Of a stretch of DNA of 22,790 nucleotides, positions 14,755 through 21,616 are shown one piece after another. Position numbers and translations under genes: made by a program. A model generated the notes under the pieces. The model was not told the DNA's origin. It ran no database searches and was given only the letters and a program-made list of their open reading frames with translations. The number at the start of each line of letters is the position of its first letter. The first letter of the stretch is position 1. This stretch comes from JAGTVG01 sp964389805 (GTDB taxonomy: Bacteria; Bacteroidota; Bacteroidia; Cytophagales; Cyclobacteriaceae): positions 1 through 22,790 of the forward strand of contig CAYMFU010000187.1 in the NCBI GenBank assembly GCA_964389805.1, written 5' to 3'.

Positions 14755-15847
14755 ATTTTCTCAAAATCTTGTTAGAATATTTCTTTTTGTGGGAGTACTA
14801 ACATCATGTTCTTCCCCGGGTAAGGAGGATAAACCCCCACAGTTAGATATAGAAAACAGTATGTCTGGCATGAGTGAAAATGCGGCATACAGTAAAGTAG
14901 GAAAATTACGATTATCGGACTATGGCTTATTCCTCCAGCCGTTAAAGGAACTAAAGCCTGCCCAAAAAATGATGCTTTATGATCTTAATACACCATTGTT
15001 TACGGATTATGCAAACAAGAAAAGATATATTTTTATTCCTGACGGCAAATCCTCACTTTATAAAGTAAACGATCCAATTGAATTTCCGGAGGGTACAATT
15101 TTGGTTAAAAATTTCTTTTATTCAGGACAACAGTTGGAGATGGAGAGCATGAAGATCATCGAGACCCGTCTATTGATTAAAGGAAAGGACAAATGGATAG
15201 CTTTACCATATATTTGGAATGATGAACAAACCGAGGCCTTCCTGGAAATTACTGGCGGCACAGTACCCGTTCAACTTTCCGGGATGGCCCATCCCTTTGA
15301 ATATCGGGTGCCAACTATGTTGCAATGTAAAAGTTGCCATGAATTAAGCGCAGAAATTGTTCCCATAGGGCCAACCGTTAGACAATTGAACAGAAACAAT
15401 AATTACGAGGAGGGTACCCGGAATCAATTGAGAAAAATGATCGATCTTGGTTGGTTAACGGATTATGAGGATCAGAATAAGTGGCCGAAAGCAGCGAAAT
15501 GGGATGATCCCAAGACTTTCGATCTTGAAGACAGGTCCAGAATTTATCTGGATATCAATTGTGGACACTGTCACCGGCCTGGTGGGCCTGGGAAGAACTC
15601 AGGACTTGATCTAACGGTTTTTGCGCCTAACGAACATAGTTTGGGAATCATGAAAGCTCCGGTAGCTGCAGGAGCTGGTTCCGGAGGATTGCAATACGAT
15701 ATCGTTCCTGGAAAACCTGACAGATCTATATTGGTTTTTCGAATGATGTCTGGTGATCCAGGCATTATGATGCCCGAACTTGGAAGAAGCCTTGTTCATG
15801 GAGAAGGAATAGATTTAGTGGAAGAGTGGATAAAATCGCTGGATTAA
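14747..15847 (+). CDS. diheme c-type cytochrome lipoprotein (SO2930 / TIGR03806 family)
   Basis: 366 residues from a GTG start at 14747. The choice is supported because it gives a complete lipoprotein signal (FVGVLTSCSS, cysteine 21), and it overlaps the preceding stop by eight bases. Two haem c attachment motifs are present: CKSCH at 194-198 and CGHCH at 272-276. Both fit CxxCH, so haem should be attached in the periplasm by the cytochrome c maturation machinery. The region before the first haem site (about 50-190) is the family-specific domain with 'NTPLFTDYANKKRYIF'. The C-terminal part 'GLDLTVFAP ... VPGKPDRSIL' and 'MMPELGRS' resembles c-type cytochrome domains of the PSD1 type. Members regularly pair with beta-helix proteins like the one upstream; the electron donor and acceptor are unknown. 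Confidence 0.88.
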   Translation: MIRFSQNLVRIFLFVGVLTSCSSPGKEDKPPQLDIENSMSGMSENAAYSKVGKLRLSDYGLFLQPLKELKPAQKMMLYDLNTPLFTDYANKKRYIFIPDGKSSLYKVNDPIEFPEGTILVKNFFYSGQQLEMESMKIIETRLLIKGKDKWIALPYIWNDEQTEAFLEITGGTVPVQLSGMAHPFEYRVPTMLQCKSCHELSAEIVPIGPTVRQLNRNNNYEEGTRNQLRKMIDLGWLTDYEDQNKWPKAAKWDDPKTFDLEDRSRIYLDINCGHCHRPGGPGKNSGLDLTVFAPNEHSLGIMKAPVAAGAGSGGLQYDIVPGKPDRSILVFRMMSGDPGIMMPELGRSLVHGEGIDLVEEWIKSLD

Positions 15848-15917
15848 TCCATTAAAAAATCCTTAGATACGATCGGATTAAACAATAATTTATGGGACTG
15901 GTTAATAAAATAAATAT

Positions 15918-17408
15918 TTGAAATTGGCGGGACCAGAAAAGGTTATAATTATAGGATCAGGCATTGCCGGAATATCCACCTCCATAAGACTGGCCGTATT
16001 GGGATTGGATGTTACGGTTTCTGAAACAAATGACTATCCGGGAGGTAAACTGACATCGTTCAGTGAAAGTGGATTCCGGTTTGACGCCGGACCTTCATTG
16101 TTTACCATGCCTTTACTTGTCGATGAACTTTTTGAGATATCAGAATTAAATCCGAGAAACTACTTCAGATATAAAGAAGTCGGTACCACCTGCCATTATT
16201 TTTATAATGATGGAACTGTTATAAAGGCATATGCTGATAAAGAAAAACTCAGGGAAGAGATCAACGAAAAACTGGATGGATATGGAGATGAAGTAATAAA
16301 ATATCTTTCGGATAGTGCCAAAATGTATGATCTGACTTCAGGAATATTCATGGAAAAAAGTTTACATAGATTGGGAAGCTATCTGTCTAGAGACACGTTG
16401 AAGGCACTGGCCGGTCTTAATTTTTTAAACCTGAAAACTTCAATGAATAAAGTGAATGAAAAAAAACTAGGCCATGAAAAATTGATCCAGCTTTTTAACC
16501 GCTATGCAACCTATAATGGATCGAGTCCTTATCTGGCTCCAGGTGTTCTTACATTGATACCCCATCTTGAATTTAATCTTGGTACATTTTTTCCTGATGA
16601 TGGAATGCATTCAATTACCAGTAATCTTGTAAAACTGGCTGAATCCAGGGGCGTTAAGTTCAGGTACAATTCAAAAGTGGATAAAATCTATACCTCCCGG
16701 AAACATGTTGAAGGGGTTCAGGTCAATGGTGAGCTAATGGAGGCTGATATTATTGTAAGCAATATGGATATTGTGCCGACTTATGAATACCTGTTGCCGG
16801 ATTTAAAACAACCCAGGCAGGTATTGGAGCAGGAAAGGTCAAGTTCTGCCATTATATTTTATTGGGGAATAGATAACCTGTTCCCGGAACTTGATTTACA
16901 TAATATCTTCTTCAGCCAGGATTATAAACAAGAGTTTAAATTTATTTTTGAAGAACATGATTTGTTTGAAGATCCTACGGTTTATGTGCATATTAGCTCA
17001 AAATATTGTGAAAATGATGCACCGCTGGGGAAGGAGAATTGGTTCGTAATGATCAATGTGCCCCCCAATAATGGTCAGGATTGGGATATGTTAATAGAAA
17101 TATCCCGGAACCGGATAATTAGGAAATTATCAGATATATTAAACTGTGATTTGAAAAAACTAATCGTAAGCGAGGCTGTTCAGGACCCCAGAACTATCGA
17201 GTCTAAAACATCATCTTACAGGGGTTCATTATATGGTGCCAGTTCCAACCATTGGTTATCAGCATTTATCCGGCATCCCAATTTTCACAAAAAAATAAAA
17301 GGCCTTTACTTTTGTGGTGGGAGTGTACATCCAGGGGGTGGTATTCCCTTGTCTATATTGTCAGGAAAAATTGTCTCAGAATTGATTCGGAATGATTATA
17401 GAATATAA
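15918..17408 (+). CDS. crtD: carotenoid desaturase, 1-hydroxycarotenoid 3,4-desaturase type (CrtD)
   Basis: 496 residues, the normal size for CrtI/CrtD flavin desaturases. An FAD-binding Rossmann motif lies at 13-18 (GSGIAG, preceded by KVIII), then 'YPGGKLTSF' and 'FDAGPSLFT'. Near the C-terminus is 'YFCGGSVHPGGGIPLSILSGK'-like sequence; the 'VHPGGGIPL' form is typical of CrtD rather than phytoene desaturase CrtI, which usually has 'THPGAG'. It would introduce the 3',4' double bond of a 1'-hydroxylated carotenoid in the membrane. There is no ATG: a stop at 15906-15908 lies in frame, so the start is TTG 15918 (or TTG 15924). A nine-codon ATG leader at 15892 overlaps this start in another frame. 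The last 17 bases overlap cruF, and the hydratase and cyclase follow in the same operon. Confidence 0.85.
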   Translation: MKLAGPEKVIIIGSGIAGISTSIRLAVLGLDVTVSETNDYPGGKLTSFSESGFRFDAGPSLFTMPLLVDELFEISELNPRNYFRYKEVGTTCHYFYNDGTVIKAYADKEKLREEINEKLDGYGDEVIKYLSDSAKMYDLTSGIFMEKSLHRLGSYLSRDTLKALAGLNFLNLKTSMNKVNEKKLGHEKLIQLFNRYATYNGSSPYLAPGVLTLIPHLEFNLGTFFPDDGMHSITSNLVKLAESRGVKFRYNSKVDKIYTSRKHVEGVQVNGELMEADIIVSNMDIVPTYEYLLPDLKQPRQVLEQERSSSAIIFYWGIDNLFPELDLHNIFFSQDYKQEFKFIFEEHDLFEDPTVYVHISSKYCENDAPLGKENWFVMINVPPNNGQDWDMLIEISRNRIIRKLSDILNCDLKKLIVSEAVQDPRTIESKTSSYRGSLYGASSNHWLSAFIRHPNFHKKIKGLYFCGGSVHPGGGIPLSILSGKIVSELIRNDYRI

Positions 17409-18033
17409 TAGGAAGTTATATATAGGTTCCCTGGTATTTCTGATCGTAATCTTTCTGGTTGGTTTGATCGGATTGAATACCAAATGGAGTAGTGAGATTG
17501 CTGCGCTTACGCCTTATACCTTAGGCTTATCAACAATCGTCCTACTGCTTAATCATAGAGAATGGAACAGATATTTTGTCATTTTCTTTGCTTTTGCTTC
17601 CATTTCTGGATATCTGATTGAACTAATAGGGATTGAATCAAGGTTGATTTTTGGGAATTACAGTTATGGGGAAACATTGGGCTATAAATTGTATGGGGTC
17701 CCTATAGTAATGGGATTGAACTGGTTTCTAATGGTATATTCTTGTGGCATGGTTGCTAATTTATTCAGATTTGGAGTGTTTTTGAAATCTATTGTTGGTG
17801 CCTTTCTTATGGTTATCCTGGATGTTTCCCTTGAACCAGTGGCTGTTAAACTCGATTTCTGGACATGGGAAAACGGAATTATCCCAATCCAAAACTATAT
17901 AGCCTGGTTTCTTGTTGCCTTTGTATTGCTTATTTATTTTCATAAACTTGAATTAAAAAAAATGAATAGAATTGCTGTTGGTTTATTTATAATTCAATAC
18001 ATTTTCTTCTTCATTTTATCTTATACACTATAA
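17392..18033 (+). CDS. cruF: carotenoid 1,2-hydratase-like membrane protein (CruF, DUF422)
   Basis: 213 residues, mostly hydrophobic with about seven membrane spans. The DUF422/CruF hallmarks are 'GYLIELIGI', 'FGNYSYGETLG' and the block 'DVSLEPVAVKLDFWTWENG' followed by 'IPIQNYIAWF'. CruF adds water across the 1',2' double bond of an acyclic carotenoid end, giving the 1'-hydroxyl substrate that CrtD then desaturates. This order of action matches the adjacent genes. The ATG overlaps the end of crtD by 17 bases in another frame, which suggests translational coupling, and the cyclase starts eight bases after its stop. Confidence 0.88.
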   Translation: MIIEYNRKLYIGSLVFLIVIFLVGLIGLNTKWSSEIAALTPYTLGLSTIVLLLNHREWNRYFVIFFAFASISGYLIELIGIESRLIFGNYSYGETLGYKLYGVPIVMGLNWFLMVYSCGMVANLFRFGVFLKSIVGAFLMVILDVSLEPVAVKLDFWTWENGIIPIQNYIAWFLVAFVLLIYFHKLELKKMNRIAVGLFIIQYIFFFILSYTL

Positions 18034-18041
18034 TTATCGTC

Positions 18042-18752
18042 TTGGGAACGAAGTTTTTATACCTCTATTTAAACCTTATAACAGTAGCTCTACCATTTCT
18101 GCTTAGCTTCGACAAGAAAGTTGGTTTCTATAAAAGATGGCATTTTCTTTTTCCCTCGATGATAATGGTAGCCGGAATATTTATTATATGGGATATAATT
18201 TTCACTTCAGTTGGTATTTGGGGCTTTAATGAGCAATACTTAATGGGTGTTACGATTGTAAATCTTCCGATCGAGGAATGGTTATTTTTTATTACGATCC
18301 CCTATGCTTCCGTATTTATTTATGATTGTTTAAAATACTATTTTCCAAACTTGAAGATGTCTGATCCGGCAATTATTATTGCCGTATTTCTTGGATTAAT
18401 ATTAGTAATATTTGCTGTTTCGAACTTGGGAAAACACTATACCTATGTTACTTTTATTAGTTTGGCTTTTATTTTATTTATACTGGTAATCATTAAATCT
18501 GATTATCTCGGTAGATTTTTTTTAACTTACCTGATAGTACTAATTCCCTTTTTAATCGTAAATGGTATTCTGACGGGATCCTGGATATCTGAACCTGTGG
18601 TATGGTATAACGATAACTTTAACCTGGGTCTGAGAATTTTGACCATCCCTATTGAAGATGTCTTTTATGGCATGCTGTTAATTCTTGGGAATGTTGCTTT
18701 ATATGAATATTTGCAAAAAAGATCCAAAGAGATAGCAGCTTCGATGAAATAA
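18042..18752 (+). CDS. crtYcd: lycopene cyclase, fused heterodimeric type (CrtYcd domain)
   Basis: 236 residues with six or seven membrane helices. Two CarR-type cyclase half-domains are fused. The first holds 'LPIEEWLFFITIPY', the second 'IPIEDVFYGMLLI'; both contain the PxE(E/D) motif linked to cyclisation. The enzyme closes an end of lycopene to a beta-ring. With CruF and CrtD acting on the other end, a monocyclic product such as a myxol or saproxanthin type is expected. The start appears to be TTG 18042: it gives the family's usual short head before 'LYLNLITVALPFLLSFDKK', and no ATG is near. It ends the operon, 58 bases from the convergent TolB-like gene; I see no clear hairpin terminator in between. 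Confidence 0.87.
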   Translation: MGTKFLYLYLNLITVALPFLLSFDKKVGFYKRWHFLFPSMIMVAGIFIIWDIIFTSVGIWGFNEQYLMGVTIVNLPIEEWLFFITIPYASVFIYDCLKYYFPNLKMSDPAIIIAVFLGLILVIFAVSNLGKHYTYVTFISLAFILFILVIIKSDYLGRFFLTYLIVLIPFLIVNGILTGSWISEPVVWYNDNFNLGLRILTIPIEDVFYGMLLILGNVALYEYLQKRSKEIAASMK

Positions 18753-18810
18753 TGGATCAATGCCTATTTCATTAATATTCACTTATACATTTATACCCGC
18801 AAATCAGAAA

Positions 18811-20301
18811 TTATTTTAATCTATAGCTCACAAAAGCCAGCCGTTCACTGTCTGGTGACCATGATGGTACATTTATAGTACCCTGACCTCCAAACAGCTT
18901 TGCCATAACTTGTATTTCTTTAGTTTCAAGATTCATCAGGCGTAATATCACATTTTTATTAGGAGGATGGGAGTTGCTGGGTATATCCTTGTCGAAGGAA
19001 ATAAAAGCAAGCCACTTACCATCTGGAGAAGGATGAGGAAACCAATCATTGAATTCGTCATTAGTAATTTGTTCCTGATCACTGCCGTCAACCTTCATTT
19101 TCCATATCTGCATGATGCCTGAACGCTCGGAATTGAAATAGATATATTTTCCATCCGGTGAATAATCAGGCCCGTCATCCAGACCTTCGGCATTCGTCAA
19201 ACGGATCTCTTCACCACCTTCAAATGGGATAGTATATATGTCATAATTGCCATTTCTTTCTGCACAATATGCCAAAACTTTTCCATCAGGTGACCACCCG
19301 TGCCAGTAACTGGGGCTAAGTGGGGTAATCTTATTTGGTTCCCCTCCAGGAAATGGTAGTGAGTAGATCATGGAATGCCCTGTTTCAGTCTGGTCACTGA
19401 TAACGAGCATATTGCCATCAGGGGAGATTCCATGATCGTTATTGATTTTGTTGGCAAATCCTGTTGAGATCAGCTCAGGTTCTCCACCCTCCAATGAAAC
19501 TTTATACAATAATCCCCTGCTGTTGTAAATAAGAAATTTACCATCTGGTGTCCAGTTAGGAGCTTCTATATGACTTTTAGTATGAAAAACCACCCTTCTG
19601 TCAAATGATGATATGGGAATTGTCTCTAATGTACTTTCAACCTGCTTTAAGGAATCTGGTCTGGATTTTATCAGCTCTATTCTTACATTCGAAAATATTG
19701 CAGTTTCAATAGTATCATTATTGTGAGAGCATACACCCAATCCAATTAAGAAAGGTTCCTTCATTGATAACCTGAAAGTACCCCCCGAAGATTTCAGCTC
19801 CTCATTTTCGTATGCTATTGACATTGAATAGTAATCTCCTTCTTTTTCAATCCGTACTCTTTGGGGCGCACTAATATTTGATTGAACCTCATTGGTTATG
19901 CCCCCTTCAATTTCCCTGTATTGAATGGAAGTCAACCCGTCACCATGGATAGCGGCATCAACATAGACGGATCCTGTATCCAGATTTTGGCGTATGATCA
20001 GGCAGGCTTTTCGATGTGGATCAAGGCCTTTGCCCACCCATTTAATATCAGCGCTAATAGAAACATCTCCGGTCATTTCTTTCCAGACATAGTGAAGCTC
20101 ATCATTATTGAACCACATGTTTGTGCCTCCTCCGGACACTCTGTATGTACTATCAGAAGGATTGAATTTTACAGAGCCGGGATGCTTGACGTTCCCTATA
20201 TCGTTATTAGTCGAAAAAATACCTAGGTTAGTGGTACTATTGCATGAAATAAGTGTAACCAGTATTATGGAGATTATAATTTGATTGATTATTTTATTCA
20301 T
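18811..20301 (-). CDS. TolB-like six-bladed PD40 beta-propeller lipoprotein with N-terminal concanavalin-like domain
   Basis: 496 residues from ATG 20301. I prefer this start because it gives a clean lipoprotein signal (LVTLISCNST, cysteine 20); an earlier in-frame ATG at 20334 would put 11 extra residues before it. Residues about 40-205 resemble DUF1349/concanavalin-like beta-sandwiches (MWFNNDELHYVW, DVSISADIKWVG). From about 235 to 494 come six PD40 repeats with 'SPDGK'-type cores: TPDGKF, SPDGNM, SPDGKV, SPDGKY, SPDGKW and SPDSER. Six blades make a closed propeller. Unlike TolB it carries no Pal-binding N-terminal domain, so a sugar- or peptide-binding surface role is more likely than the Tol system. 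It is monocistronic, or reads after the aldo/keto reductase gene 154 bases upstream. Confidence 0.83.
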   Translation of the reverse strand: MNKIINQIIISIILVTLISCNSTTNLGIFSTNNDIGNVKHPGSVKFNPSDSTYRVSGGGTNMWFNNDELHYVWKEMTGDVSISADIKWVGKGLDPHRKACLIIRQNLDTGSVYVDAAIHGDGLTSIQYREIEGGITNEVQSNISAPQRVRIEKEGDYYSMSIAYENEELKSSGGTFRLSMKEPFLIGLGVCSHNNDTIETAIFSNVRIELIKSRPDSLKQVESTLETIPISSFDRRVVFHTKSHIEAPNWTPDGKFLIYNSRGLLYKVSLEGGEPELISTGFANKINNDHGISPDGNMLVISDQTETGHSMIYSLPFPGGEPNKITPLSPSYWHGWSPDGKVLAYCAERNGNYDIYTIPFEGGEEIRLTNAEGLDDGPDYSPDGKYIYFNSERSGIMQIWKMKVDGSDQEQITNDEFNDWFPHPSPDGKWLAFISFDKDIPSNSHPPNKNVILRLMNLETKEIQVMAKLFGGQGTINVPSWSPDSERLAFVSYRLK

Positions 20302-20455
20302 TGTTGTGTTTTTTGCAGGCGCAATGATGCGCATGGACCACGATTAATTTTTCTAATTTATACTTGCCCGGCTGATAGGATTTTTCCCTATAAAATAAAC
20401 AACTATCAATATCGTACACTAATAGCGCCTAAATTACAATATTTAAAACGGGAAA

Positions 20456-21415
20456 TCAGGCCATTGGGTATTTAAAAATCGGACTTCCAGCCATTCCCTT
20501 CTCCTTGATGTCTTCAACTTCCTTATCATTGAGAGGTTTGAAACCTGTAGATAATCCCAGGGCCATACTGAAAAGGTCCTCGTTTCCGGGAGGCAAGGCA
20601 GCAGTGACCGGATGAGATAGTGTAAACCTTAATCCCAACTTTGCTTCCTCGGGATCAGTTAATGGTTCATACCAGCATTTAGCCACCTTTTTTTCGGCAT
20701 CTTTTGCCCAGGGTTGTTTTGCCATAGCCTTTAAAGCAAGAATACCCATACCTTTTTCTTTAGCACGATCAAGGACCTGGGGTCCAAAATTACCAGCATA
20801 CCAGGTTGTGAAGTTGATTGGAAATAATATGGTGTCAAAATCAAATCCATCCATTAAAGCCATGGCTGCCTCAACTGAGTGAGCGGAGAATCCAAGAAAA
20901 CGGATCTTACCTTCCTCCCTTGCTTCGAGAAAGGTTTCCATAGCTCCATCTTTGCCGAAAATAGTATCCACATCTTCCATTTTCGTAACCGCATGATGTT
21001 GATAGAGGTCAAAATGGTCCGTTCTAAGTCGTTTTAAAGATTGTTCCAATTCCTCTCTTGCCCCATCTTTGGTTCTCATTCCTGTTTTACAGGCAAGGAA
21101 TACATCCTTTCTATAAGGTTCCAATGCCGGTCCAAGCTTAATTTCTGCATCCCCATAGGAAGGAGCCACGTCAAAATAGTTGATGCCATAATCAATAGCC
21201 TCTTTAACTCTCTGTGAGGATTGTTCAGGGGTGGCATCCATCACTACTATCCCACCAAAACCGATCATGGATAACTTTTCTCCTGTTTTCCCGAGGGATC
21301 TCTTTTCAATCTTTCCTTCTGAGAAAACCCGGGTAATATCATTTAATCCTGATGGGAAATAAGTAACAAGGGGTGCAGCGCCGGCTGTTTTTATGAATTG
21401 TCTTCTTTTCATCAT
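20456..21415 (-). CDS. Tat-exported aldo/keto reductase
   Basis: 319 residues. A twin-arginine motif KRRQFIKT sits at 3-10 followed by a modest hydrophobic stretch to about residue 22, so Tat export is likely. The aldo/keto reductase barrel follows, with the catalytic tetrad visible: D82 (YFDVAPSYG), Y87, K110 (LACKTG) and H141 (DLYQHHAV). The mature start 'KRSLGKTGEKLSMIGFGG' is typical of the family. These enzymes reduce carbonyls or oxidise alcohols with NADPH; the C-terminal part lacks the 4Fe-4S ferredoxin extension present in some relatives. It is the third kind of exported dehydrogenase or isomerase in the window, and the substrate is not evident. Upstream, a 201-base divergent gap separates it from the helicase gene. 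Confidence 0.87.
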   Translation of the reverse strand: MMKRRQFIKTAGAAPLVTYFPSGLNDITRVFSEGKIEKRSLGKTGEKLSMIGFGGIVVMDATPEQSSQRVKEAIDYGINYFDVAPSYGDAEIKLGPALEPYRKDVFLACKTGMRTKDGAREELEQSLKRLRTDHFDLYQHHAVTKMEDVDTIFGKDGAMETFLEAREEGKIRFLGFSAHSVEAAMALMDGFDFDTILFPINFTTWYAGNFGPQVLDRAKEKGMGILALKAMAKQPWAKDAEKKVAKCWYEPLTDPEEAKLGLRFTLSHPVTAALPPGNEDLFSMALGLSTGFKPLNDKEVEDIKEKGMAGSPIFKYPMA

Positions 21416-21616
21416 CTTAATTTTATTTTAAATTTCACACTATTGCACTACGAAATGGATATTTTAGTAAAAAAATCATTTGTTCAAGGTACATTTTTCA
21501 ATCAAGAATTTAATAATTATTTTAATATTATTCAAGGGAATCTTTTGATTTGAACTAATGCCTTTTCAATAATAGGGAGTCAGCTGAGCTATTCCCCATC
21601 ATAATAAAATAAAATA

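Noticed and set aside
18753..18810. Search for a terminator between the convergent lycopene cyclase and PD40 lipoprotein genes
   Set aside because: No inverted repeat with a T-run could be seen in the 58-base gap.
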